14,653 bases of DNA. It comes from CS4-C045 sp964347545 (GTDB lineage: Bacteria > Planctomycetota > Planctomycetia > Pirellulales > UBA7805). The stretch is from assembly GCA_964347545.1 (NCBI GenBank), contig CAYFZZ010000347.1, positions 1 to 14,653 on the forward strand, written 5' to 3'. Positions 1 through 6,378 of the stretch are shown piece after piece (position 1 is the first letter of the stretch; each line of letters begins with the position of its first letter). Both the position numbers and the translations under genes were made by a program. The notes beneath the pieces were generated by a model. The model saw only the letters and a list, made by a program, of their open reading frames with translations, had not been told where the DNA came from and searched no databases.

Positions 1-552
1 GGTGTCGGCGGGGACTTGCAGGGTGCTGAGCACCCCTTGGAAATCGTGCCCGCTGCCTTGGGGAACGTTGAGCGGCACGCAGGCGTTGCCGAACATTTCC
101 TGGATGCTTTCCAGTAGTCCCGGAAAGTCGATATTCTCGGTGTCCATCTTGCTGATCACGATCATGCGCCCCAAACCCGCATCCCCAGCCTCGTGAAACA
201 CCCGGCGCGTGTTGACTTTGATCCCGGCCGCGGCCTCGATAAAGATCAAGGCGGTATCGACCCCCCGCAAAGCGCCGATCGTCTGGCCGATCAGATCAGG
301 ATAGCCCGGGGTATCGATCACATGGAACCGCTTCCCCCCATGCTGGAAGTGGATCACGCTGGCTTCGATCGAGTACTTGTGTTGTTTTTCTTCTTCGTCA
401 AAGTCGCAGATACTGGTCCCGTCATCCACGTTGGGATTGGCGTTGACCGTGCCGGTCAGGGTCAGAAACTTGTCTGCCAGCGTGGTTTTGCCGGAGGAAC
501 CATGACCCACCAGCGCAATGTTTCGTACGTCTTCGATTTTGTGTTTAGTCAT
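1..552 (-). CDS. Elongation factor G-like (EF-G2 type) translational GTPase, N-terminal part
   Basis: The 184 visible residues are the start of the GTP-binding domain of an EF-G-family protein; the rest lies left of the window. Seen: P-loop GHGSSGKT (16-23), switch II DTPGY (80-84) and a guanine-specificity motif SKMD (134-137). Canonical EF-G has GHVDAGKT, DTPGH and NKMD; the changes match the EF-G2-like group, typified by Thermus thermophilus EF-G-2 (as I recall it: GHAGSGKT, DAPGY, TKLD). Databases may simply label it fusA. The ATG at 552 is preceded by GAGGA about 8-9 nt upstream, a good ribosome binding site. It follows hisA on the same strand after a 132-bp gap, so it may be read from its own promoter, though none was recognised. 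Family assignment is firm. Whether it is the housekeeping translocase or a paralog of less clear role cannot be settled from this fragment; the motifs favour a paralog. Confidence 0.9.
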   Translation of the reverse strand, partial: MTKHKIEDVRNIALVGHGSSGKTTLADKFLTLTGTVNANPNVDDGTSICDFDEEEKQHKYSIEASVIHFQHGGKRFHVIDTPGYPDLIGQTIGALRGVDTALIFIEAAAGIKVNTRRVFHEAGDAGLGRMIVISKMDTENIDFPGLLESIQEMFGNACVPLNVPQGSGHDFQGVLSTLQVPADT

Positions 553-684
553 GTTGGGAATTCCTCAGATTTTCACATTCGCCCGCCGGCCGCTGCGGCG
601 CCTCCGCAGGCGAAGTCGTGCGGTTGCTCAATTCGCTCTCTCCCTCCGGCTGCCTTCCCCCCCGTGCTCGGTATCCCCAGCCTC

Positions 685-1419
685 TCAGCCAGGTTCCACC
701 TGCCCCGCGGACGCCGCTGCCAGCGCGTCGGCCATGGTGACCTTCCCCTCGTAGAGGGCCTTGCCGATGATGCAGCCCGCCACCGAGGTCGCCGCCAGCC
801 GAGCCACATCCTCGGCACAGCCGACCCCCCCCGAAGCAATCACCGGCAACTGCACCGCCGAGCACATCTGTCGGACGCCCGGCAGGTTCGGCCCGGCCAG
901 GGTGCCGTCGGTCGCGATGTCGGTGTAAATCACCGCCGCCAGCGGTTCTTGGTTAAATTGTCGAGCCAGGTCGGGGGCGGCCAGCTGACTGGTCTGCAGC
1001 CAACCCTCGGTGGCCACATAGCCATCTCGAGCATCGACGCCCAACACCAGTCGCTGCGGATAACTCCGGCTCATCCGTCGAAACCAGGCGGGCTCCTGCA
1101 GAGCCCGCGTGCCGATGATCAGGCGGCTGAGCCCCATATTCAGCAGCTGATCGATCGTCGACTCGTCCCGAATGCCACCCCCCAACTCGCAAGGCACGTC
1201 GACCGTCGCCAGAATCCGTCGCACCGCCTCCACATTGACCGGCCGTCCCTCCCGGGCGCCGTCCAAGTCCACCAGGTGCAGATAGCCAGCCCCCTGGGAA
1301 ACCCACCTGGCCGCCACCGCCTCAGGATCGTCGTCATAAACGGTTTCCTGCTGGTAGTCTCCCTGCAAGAGGCGGACGCAATGTCCATTTCGCAAGTCGA
1401 TCGCCGCCCAGATCTGCAT
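685..1419 (-). CDS. hisA: HisA, phosphoribosylformimino-5-aminoimidazole carboxamide ribotide isomerase
   Basis: HisA catalyses the Amadori isomerisation of ProFAR to PRFAR in histidine biosynthesis, as a cytoplasmic single-domain TIM barrel. The 244-residue product has the usual family length. Seen: N-terminal AAIDL with catalytic Asp8, ELGGGIR (78-84), LGVDARDG with Asp129 as the second acid/base residue, YTDIATDGTLAGPN (165-178) with the conserved Thr166, and the phosphate-binding ASGGVG (195-200) and IIGKALYEG (217-225). The frame is open further upstream (to 1485), but the ATG at 1419 gives the family-typical start MQIWAAIDL and follows a weak purine-rich GGTGGAAAG. hisH lies 148 nt upstream on the same strand and makes the enzyme for the next step, so a small hisHA operon is likely. 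Confidence 0.97.
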   Translation of the reverse strand: MQIWAAIDLRNGHCVRLLQGDYQQETVYDDDPEAVAARWVSQGAGYLHLVDLDGAREGRPVNVEAVRRILATVDVPCELGGGIRDESTIDQLLNMGLSRLIIGTRALQEPAWFRRMSRSYPQRLVLGVDARDGYVATEGWLQTSQLAAPDLARQFNQEPLAAVIYTDIATDGTLAGPNLPGVRQMCSAVQLPVIASGGVGCAEDVARLAATSVAGCIIGKALYEGKVTMADALAAASAGQVEPG

Positions 1420-1433
1420 GGCTTTCCACCGAC

Positions 1434-1459
1434 GACACCGGCGGGTGCCGAACGGTGTC
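1434..1459 (-). other. Inverted repeat just upstream of hisA
   Basis: GACACCG (1434-1440) and its exact complement CGGTGTC (1453-1459) flank a 12-nt spacer. In the hisHA transcript this would form a 7-bp hairpin ending about 15 nt before the hisA start codon. It could influence hisA translation or mRNA processing. There is no T tract, so it is not an ordinary intrinsic terminator. Function is inferred only. Confidence 0.4.
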
Positions 1460-1489
1460 ATGATTCTCGAACGCCGGCCCCCCACAAGC

Positions 1490-1507
1490 AGCCATCAGCC
1501 GATGGCT
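1490..1507 (-). other. Perfect 7-bp hairpin in the hisH-hisA spacer
   Basis: AGCCATC (1490-1496) and GATGGCT (1501-1507) are exact complements around a 4-nt loop. The hairpin lies about 60 nt after the hisH stop. No T run follows on the transcribed strand, so a role in mRNA stability or processing is more likely than termination. Only the symmetry is seen; the role is a guess. Confidence 0.4.
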
Positions 1508-1567
1508 AAACCCAGAATATGGCACAACGCCGGCCGGCTTTCAAGGTGGCCCACCCGCCCCGGATGG

Positions 1568-2173
1568 CTACCCTTGAGCAAAGTTGCGGAGGATTTGCAG
1601 TCCGTGGGCCTGACTTTTTTCGGGATGGAACTGCGTGGCGAAAAGGTTGCCGGACCAGACCAGCGAGCAGAAAGGGAGACCATACTCAGTACGCCCCGCA
1701 ACCACGCGCTCGTCCGCCGGAACGACATAGTACGAATGGACAAAGTAAAAGTGACTGCCACTGTCCAGCCCCCGCAAAATCGGAACCTCGCCCGTAAATT
1801 CCAGCTGGTTCCAGCCCATGTGTGGGACTTTGAACTGGGTGGGCAAAGCGAACGGCACCACTTCGCCCTTCAGCACGCCCAGCCCTTCGTGCTGGCCGTG
1901 CTCGTAACTCCGCTCAAACAATAACTGCAGGCCCAGGCAAATCCCCAGAAACGGACGGCCCTCCAGGATCGCCGCTCGAAGGGGATCGACCAGCCGGCGG
2001 CGGCGCAGCTGGTCCATGGCGTCCGCAAAGGCACCCACCCCAGGCAGGACGATTTTTTCCGCATCGGCCAGGACCGCCGGATCGTCCGTCACCACCGCCG
2101 GGCACCCCACGTGCTCGAACGCCTTCTGCACACTGCGGAGATTGCAGATCTGATGGTCGACGATGGCAAGCAT
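1568..2173 (-). CDS. hisH: HisH, glutamine amidotransferase subunit of imidazole glycerol phosphate synthase
   Basis: HisH hydrolyses glutamine and channels ammonia to HisF, which turns PRFAR into imidazole glycerol phosphate and AICAR. The 201-residue protein has the class I glutaminase fold of normal length. Seen: LPGVGAF (43-49), nucleophile elbow GICLG with Cys79, PHMGWN (117-122), HFYFVHSYY (141-149) and the triad His/Glu in QFHPEKS (His183, Glu185). The N-terminal strand is unusual: IVDHQICNLRSV replaces the family's IVDYGxGNLRSV. The ATG at 2173 is preceded by a perfect AGGAGG (complement of 2185-2190) 11 nt upstream, slightly long spacing. hisA follows 148 nt downstream; hisF is not in the window, so the his genes are at least partly scattered. 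Confidence 0.97.
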   Translation of the reverse strand: MLAIVDHQICNLRSVQKAFEHVGCPAVVTDDPAVLADAEKIVLPGVGAFADAMDQLRRRRLVDPLRAAILEGRPFLGICLGLQLLFERSYEHGQHEGLGVLKGEVVPFALPTQFKVPHMGWNQLEFTGEVPILRGLDSGSHFYFVHSYYVVPADERVVAGRTEYGLPFCSLVWSGNLFATQFHPEKSQAHGLQILRNFAQG

Positions 2174-2567
2174 CTTCAGTTCACCCTCCTGCCGAGGCGG
2201 GGCCGAAACGGCCGACCACCTCCCCCGTGGCGGGAGCCGCTACGCTGACCCCTCCAAAGGTACCGCCATTGTACGTCCGCGGCCGCCGCCGTGTTAGAGC
2301 CGCTTGCCGAGCGACCCTTGTGGTGGCCCCCGGCTGCTGCCCCGATGTGGTGCGAAGAGGAGCCAGGTTCGCCAGGGTGACTCGACGCCGCCACGGCCGG
2401 GACCTACCCGCGGCGGGCCCCACCCGCGCCACGTCGAGCTGCACGTCAGAGCCCCCGGTCAGAATGCTGGCTCATGCGGTAGCCCCCTGATGCGACGCCA
2501 GCCCTGAACTCGATGCGCCCCGAAAACATCGCACGCCCAGCGCGTTTTCGTGTTGGCGTGAATCTTT
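2174..2567. other. Intergenic region between the OmpA-C lipoprotein gene and hisH
   Basis: A gap of 394 bp, GC-rich. It holds the hisH ribosome binding site, a candidate hisH promoter (2268-2297) and, near the end of the lipoprotein gene, an imperfect hairpin with arms CGAAAAC (2521-2527) and GTTTTCG (2544-2550) that might act in termination but has no T tract. Open frames here are short, start with GTG or TTG and read as Arg/Gly/Ala/Pro-rich low-complexity sequence, so I see no gene. Confidence 0.5.
2268..2297 (-). promoter_or_regulatory. Candidate sigma70-type promoter for hisH-hisA
   Basis: On the minus strand a CTAACA box (complement of 2292-2297) is followed after 18 bp by TACAAT (complement of 2268-2273). 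The -35 matches 4 of 6 and the -10 matches 5 of 6 consensus bases. Transcription would start near 2261, giving a leader of about 90 nt. Planctomycete promoters are not well characterised, so this is tentative. Confidence 0.38.
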
Positions 2568-3620
2568 TTAGTTCGGCTTCGCCGGAATCGATTCAGGATA
2601 GATCACCAGTTCCACACGACGATTCCCGCGACGTCCGTCCGCCGTGGCGGTGGAGTAGAGCGGGTGGTTCCCGCCATGCCCCACCACGTGGAACTGTGTG
2701 GGACCGAAAAGATCCTGCTGCGCCAGGAATTCGTAGACGGCCATGGCTTGCGCCGAGGAAAGGTGCAGCGGATCGCGCCATGGTCCCGAGATGGTCTGGC
2801 CGTCGGTGTGGCCTTCCACACCGATCCGCTGATCGCGAACAGAAAAGGACAGTTCGGCGGCGATCTGCCTCAGCCGACTCTCTGCCGCCGGTTGCAGCTG
2901 AACCGTGCCCGGCTGGAACAAATCGTCGCTGGACAGGGGGATTCTCAACACCTCCCCGTCCCGGCGGATCTCCACCCCGGGGATGGCCAGTTCGGGTAAG
3001 GAAAGGTTCGTATTGGGAGTGATCGAGGCTGCGCCCCGGCGGCGGTTGGCCGCCAAGAGGGTATCGGCGGTCTGCTGGGCTTGCTCCCTCTCCTGACGGG
3101 CCGACGCCAGCTGGTCCTGCTTGTTCTGCAACTCACGCTGCAGCCCTGCCAGTTCCGCCTCCAGGCGTTGCACGTCGCGCCGCGCGGCGGCCAGCTGGCG
3201 ATGCTTTTGTTGGTTGGCGTCGTCCAGCGACGAGTGGGCTGTTTTCTGCTGCCGTTCGCGACTCTGGTAGTGACTCAAGTTGGCCGCCGATTCCTTCAGC
3301 CGTCGGCTGACATCGGCCAGATGCTGGTCCTGCAACTGCGCGTGGCGGCGGGCATTGTTCAGCTGGGCCTCCAGCGTTTCGTTGCGGCGCGTCAGTTCGG
3401 CCACCTGCGCCTCCATGTTCTGGTACTGCTGGGCCGCGTTCCGCTGCCAGTTTTCCAGCTGTTGGACCTGAAGCGAAGGGGACATACCGGCCCCGCCGCC
3501 AAAAGGCCCTCCGCCGGAACCGGCGAGAAAGGGATTGTTCAGGTTCGCATTGCCTGTACAGCCCAGGCACAGCAGCATGCTTGCCCAGACGGCGCCGGAT
3601 CGCATTGCATAAGTTCGCAT
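2568..3620 (-). CDS. OmpA-C (peptidoglycan-binding) lipoprotein with long coiled coil
   Basis: Likely a cell-envelope protein that links a membrane to peptidoglycan. Order in the 350 residues: a lipoprotein-like signal peptide (1-21) ending in LCLGC with Cys21 as the probable lipidated residue, although -3 is Cys rather than Leu; a Gly-rich linker (34-46); a Gln/Arg/Glu-rich coiled coil (about 50-190); and a C-terminal OmpA-like domain (about 205-345) with GHTDGQ (270-275), LSSAQA (288-293 region) and GNRRVEL (332-338). These are the classic peptidoglycan-binding signatures, shared with MotB and Pal. The ATG at 3620 is supported by GGGAGAA about 7 nt upstream; the ATG at 3605 lies too far from it. 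It may be an envelope tether or a MotB-like plug protein, but no MotB transmembrane helix is seen, so the lipoprotein reading is preferred. A candidate promoter lies at 3760-3788. Confidence 0.85.
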   Translation of the reverse strand: MRTYAMRSGAVWASMLLCLGCTGNANLNNPFLAGSGGGPFGGGAGMSPSLQVQQLENWQRNAAQQYQNMEAQVAELTRRNETLEAQLNNARRHAQLQDQHLADVSRRLKESAANLSHYQSRERQQKTAHSSLDDANQQKHRQLAAARRDVQRLEAELAGLQRELQNKQDQLASARQEREQAQQTADTLLAANRRRGAASITPNTNLSLPELAIPGVEIRRDGEVLRIPLSSDDLFQPGTVQLQPAAESRLRQIAAELSFSVRDQRIGVEGHTDGQTISGPWRDPLHLSSAQAMAVYEFLAQQDLFGPTQFHVVGHGGNHPLYSTATADGRRGNRRVELVIYPESIPAKPN

Positions 3621-3759
3621 GGCGAACTTCTCCCACCAACCCTGGTTTTCGAATTCTCAGCACCCCGGCAACTCGTGGAGACAAATCCATCGGGCTTGGG
3701 GCAAGGTCGCCGAACCATCGTCGGCGGAGAGATGCCGCAGCGGCTGTAAAGAGGTGCGG

Positions 3760-3788
3760 ATAGTAGCAGCGGGGAGGATCAGCAACAA
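3760..3788 (-). promoter_or_regulatory. Candidate promoter for the OmpA-C lipoprotein gene
   Basis: On the minus strand TTGTTG (complement of 3783-3788) is followed after exactly 17 bp by TACTAT (complement of 3760-3765), matching 3 of 6 and 4 of 6 consensus bases. Transcription would begin about 130 nt before the lipoprotein start. The box lies after the stop of the tlpA-like gene, so the two genes could be separate units. Confidence 0.33.
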
Positions 3789-3822
3789 GCCCAACCGGAT
3801 CCGCCCCCGCGGGACCGGGGTG

Positions 3823-4461
3823 CTAGCGTAAATCCGCGGAATCGCCCGCTGCCAGCAGCCGCTCGATCCGCTCGCTCATCTGACCCGGATAATAACGGCG
3901 ATAACCGAACCACACGCCCCGAATCGTCGATCGTCGGTCCAGCAGCAACGTGGTCGGATAACCGAATTCCGGACCGGTTGCTATCATCACCGCTCGGCGC
4001 GTTTCCGCCCCCGCATCGAGGTAGGTTGGCAACTGGATGCCGCGGGCTTGCAGAAATGCGCGGGTCGTCCGCGCCAGTTCCTCGATATCCCGGTCGTCTC
4101 CCGAAACGCCACAGGAAACGGTCAGGAGGCGAAAACCATCCCGGCTGCCGAACCGACCGTAGATCTGAGCCAGGTGAGGCAGCTCGTCCCGACAAGGCCC
4201 ACACCAGGTGCCCCAGAAGTTCAGCAGCACCACCTTCCCCTCCAAGTCGGCGAGGCCCACCTCCCCCAGACCAGGACGGACCGGCTGCAGCCGCAACCCC
4301 ACCAGCGGTTGCCCCACCCCCGGATGCTGGTCGCTGGTGTCCGGCGGCGTCGGCCCGATCGGCAGGTACCGCCAGGCCAAGTAGAGGGCCACCAGCAACA
4401 AGATGGCTCGCCAGGGGGGACGGGACGAGCGGGCGGGGGGGAGAGGTGGGGCTGGTGACAT
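3823..4461 (-). CDS. TlpA/ResA-like membrane-anchored thiol-disulfide oxidoreductase
   Basis: A thioredoxin-fold protein of 212 residues held in the cytoplasmic membrane with its catalytic domain outside. Seen: one hydrophobic helix near the N-terminus (about 18-33), a Pro-rich linker, then a thioredoxin domain with the active site WGTWCGPC (Cys87, Cys90) and the cis-Pro loop GYPTTLLLD (Pro169). WCGPC is typical of TlpA/ResA/CcmG-type reductases, which keep thiols reduced in periplasmic targets such as apocytochromes; the actual target is unknown. An extra Cys117 is present. The ATG at 4461 is chosen because it precedes the membrane anchor; no clear ribosome binding site is seen. It is divergent from the ankyrin lipoprotein gene and followed 202 bp later by the OmpA-C lipoprotein. 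Confidence 0.85.
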   Translation of the reverse strand: MSPAPPLPPARSSRPPWRAILLLVALYLAWRYLPIGPTPPDTSDQHPGVGQPLVGLRLQPVRPGLGEVGLADLEGKVVLLNFWGTWCGPCRDELPHLAQIYGRFGSRDGFRLLTVSCGVSGDDRDIEELARTTRAFLQARGIQLPTYLDAGAETRRAVMIATGPEFGYPTTLLLDRRSTIRGVWFGYRRYYPGQMSERIERLLAAGDSADLR

Positions 4462-4510
4462 GAGCTCGGATTTTCGCGGTCAACTCTCCATTTTAACGCC
4501 CCTGCCGAAT

Positions 4511-4535
4511 GCGTATACTAAAAGAGCGTATACTA
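4511..4535. repeat. Tandem direct repeat GCGTATACTA in the divergent promoter region
   Basis: GCGTATACTA occurs at 4511-4520 and again at 4526-4535, 15 bp start to start, with AAAGA between. Each copy contains TATACT, a good -10 box, and the palindrome GTATAC, so it can be read in both directions. It lies between the divergent tlpA-like and ankyrin lipoprotein genes, about 50 bp from the first and 90 bp from the second. It is either a pair of overlapping promoters or a direct-repeat operator. Confidence 0.5.
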
Positions 4536-4626
4536 GAGGGGTGTCGAGAGCCTGTCCCTGCGGCCCTCCTCGCGCCCTTGACGATCGACCCCCTTGCCTC
4601 CGCCCTCCACCCCGGCGGCCCACCCC

Positions 4627-5490
4627 ATGCCTCGTCGCCTCTGCCTGATCGCCTTCCTGGTGTCGCTGGTTGGCTGCGCTGAGGACGATGTTGTCCCGCC
4701 CGAGATCGCCAGGAAAGCGGCCGAAATGGGCGATCCCCTGTTGCGGGCCGTCGAAGACAACGAGGTCGAGGCCGCCCTCAACGCGCTCCACGAGGGAGCG
4801 GACCCCAACAAACCGGCAGCCGGCGATCTGCCACCGCTGCATCTCGCCGCCTTGCACGGCCACGTGGAGGTCGCCGAGGCGCTGATCAAGCAGAGGGCCG
4901 ACGTCAACCGGCTCAGCACGCGGACCGTCCCAGGACCAGACGGCGAGCTCGAGATCCGCACCGGACGCACGCCGTTGCATCTGGCCGTGACCGGCAACCA
5001 CCTCGAATTCGTGCAGTTGCTGATCAAAAACCGTGCCGACGTCAATGTCAAAAATGGCCACGGAATGACACCGCTCGACCTGGCCACCAGCAAAGGCCAG
5101 TTCCTGGAACGCATGGCCGTGGATGAAGTCGACGAGGAACGTCGAGCCACCTTGACCACAGACATGGACGTCAACCGTTCGATCTGCGACCTGTTGAAAG
5201 AACAAGGGGCCAAGACCAGCGAAGAGATCGAAGCCGCCCGGCTGGACCAGCGCTTGAAAGAGGACGAGAGCGGTGGCATCCTGGGTCAGCTCAACGCCGA
5301 ACTGCAGCGGATCCGCGAAAAACGGTTGCGCTTGGAAGATGAAAAGACCACCCCGGACGACGCATCCAAGCCGTTCCCCAAAGAATCGCTCGACAAGATC
5401 GGCCCCTTCAACCTGGACAATCTGGACCCGCCGCTGCCGGAGGGCCTGGAGGGCACAGACGACTTCCGGCGGGTGGCCCCCGATTCGTGA
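4627..5490 (+). CDS. Ankyrin-repeat lipoprotein
   Basis: A 287-residue exported protein, probably a periplasm-facing protein-binding scaffold. Seen: a lipoprotein signal peptide (1-17) ending in the lipobox LVGC with Cys17 as lipidated residue; ankyrin repeats at about 35-61, 68-95 (PLHLAALHGHVEVAEALI) and 113-143 (TPLHLAVTGNHLEFVQLLI); a fourth repeat split by an insertion, with helix 1 at 148-157 and helix 2 at about 183-196; and a charged, probably disordered C-terminal tail rich in Glu, Lys and Asp. A 15-residue insertion separates repeats two and three. The ATG at 4627 is chosen over an in-frame TTG at 4594 because it starts directly at the signal peptide; no clear ribosome binding site is seen. 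The stop overlaps the GTG start of the CYTH-domain gene, so the two are probably cotranscribed. The binding partner is unknown. Confidence 0.85.
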   Translation: MPRRLCLIAFLVSLVGCAEDDVVPPEIARKAAEMGDPLLRAVEDNEVEAALNALHEGADPNKPAAGDLPPLHLAALHGHVEVAEALIKQRADVNRLSTRTVPGPDGELEIRTGRTPLHLAVTGNHLEFVQLLIKNRADVNVKNGHGMTPLDLATSKGQFLERMAVDEVDEERRATLTTDMDVNRSICDLLKEQGAKTSEEIEAARLDQRLKEDESGGILGQLNAELQRIREKRLRLEDEKTTPDDASKPFPKESLDKIGPFNLDNLDPPLPEGLEGTDDFRRVAPDS

Positions 5491-6035
5491 TTTACGAGGT
5501 CGAACAAAAATTCGCTGTTGCCCAGCCCGACCTGCTGGCGGCCCGTCTGATCGAGCTGGGGGGATCCTTCGACCCGCCGGTCGACCAGACGGACCAGTAT
5601 TTCGCGCATCCGGGGCGGGATTTCGCCGTCACCGACGAAGCCCTCCGAATTCGCCGGGTAGGCCAGGCCAACTTCATCACCTACAAGGGCCCCAAGGTCG
5701 ACGCGACCACCAAAACCCGTCGCGAAATCGAGTTGCCGCTTTCCCCCGGCTCCGCCGCTGCCGACCATTTTTCCGAACTGCTGGAGGCACTCGGGTTTCG
5801 CCCCATTGCCCAGGTTAAAAAACAACGCCGACCCGGCCACATCGCTTGGGACGGCTGGCAGGTCGCAACGGCGATTGACGACGTGGAGGGCCTGGGATCT
5901 TACGCGGAACTGGAGGTGGCGGCCTCGGACGAAGATCTGGCCGCCGGCCGCGGTTGCCTGGCATCGCTGGCCCAACGGCTGGAACTGACCCGCAGCGAGC
6001 GCCGCAGCTACTTGGAACTGTTGCTGGCCAGGTGA
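5487..6035 (+). CDS. CYTH-domain protein, class IV adenylate cyclase (CyaB)-like
   Basis: CYTH enzymes form an eight-stranded tunnel that binds polyphosphate substrates; members include class IV adenylate cyclases, thiamine triphosphatases and tripolyphosphatases. The 182-residue protein is of typical length. Seen: the signature ExExK as E4-V-E6-Q-K8, EALRIRR (51-57), TYKGPK (65-70), RREIEL (78-83), KKQRR (111-115), and AIDDVEGLGSYAELEV (129-144), whose Asp and Glu residues would bind metal. The pattern resembles CyaB (class IV cyclase) more than eukaryotic ThTPase, but substrate cannot be assigned. The start is GTG at 5487, inside the ankyrin gene: GTGA overlaps its TGA stop, implying translational coupling. 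The product is cytoplasmic, whereas its coupled partner is exported. Confidence 0.87.
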   Translation: MIYEVEQKFAVAQPDLLAARLIELGGSFDPPVDQTDQYFAHPGRDFAVTDEALRIRRVGQANFITYKGPKVDATTKTRREIELPLSPGSAAADHFSELLEALGFRPIAQVKKQRRPGHIAWDGWQVATAIDDVEGLGSYAELEVAASDEDLAAGRGCLASLAQRLELTRSERRSYLELLLAR

Positions 6036-6378
6036 CCGGGCCGGCGGCGGCCCCCGCCAGGGATGGGCCGGCCCGGACCAGGCCGGGTTCCCCTTGGCAC
6101 GGCCTTTGGAGGGGGGTCCGCTGGGAACCAGGGATCTGCTGGGAACGCCCTCCCCCCTGCCCCGTCCCCACCGCGGCGGCCGCGGCGGGCATCCGACCCG
6201 TCCTCAGTTTAGCGGCGTAGGGCGCCCCCGGGCAAACCGCCGGCAATTGCACTTGGTGGGCCCCCCCGAATCTGGGATAGTCACCTCCCCAGGTTGCCGG
6301 TGGCCCCACCCAGGAAACCTGGAGAGGAAATCCGGGGCCGCCTCACAGCGGAACCTCAACTTCAAGCCGCCCCGATTC
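6036..6378. other. Intergenic region before lpxB
   Basis: A gap of 343 bp with G- and C-runs. The lpxB frame stays open through most of it, but the translation is low-complexity Pro/Arg/Gly sequence with no similarity to LpxB, so I do not count it as coding. It contains a weak promoter candidate: TTGGTG (6254-6259), a 16-bp spacer and GATAGT (6276-6281), which would start transcription roughly 90 nt before lpxB. Confidence 0.35.

Noticed and set aside
193..1509. Long plus-strand open frame of 438 codons
   Set aside because: It lies antisense to EF-G and hisA, whose family motifs are unmistakable. Its translation is Pro/Arg/His-rich with no domain.
2181..2444. Open frame of 87 codons just upstream of hisH on the same strand
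   Set aside because: GTG start without a ribosome binding site, Arg/Ala/Gly-rich translation, and it overlaps the candidate hisH promoter.
3805..3820. CCCCG/CGGGG hairpin after the tlpA-like stop as a terminator
   Set aside because: The stem is only 5 bp and no T tract follows on the transcribed strand.
3779..4483. Minus-strand frame of 234 codons overlapping the tlpA-like gene
   Set aside because: It is another reading frame of the thioredoxin gene, which has WCGPC and the cis-Pro loop; this one has only Gly/Arg-rich sequence.
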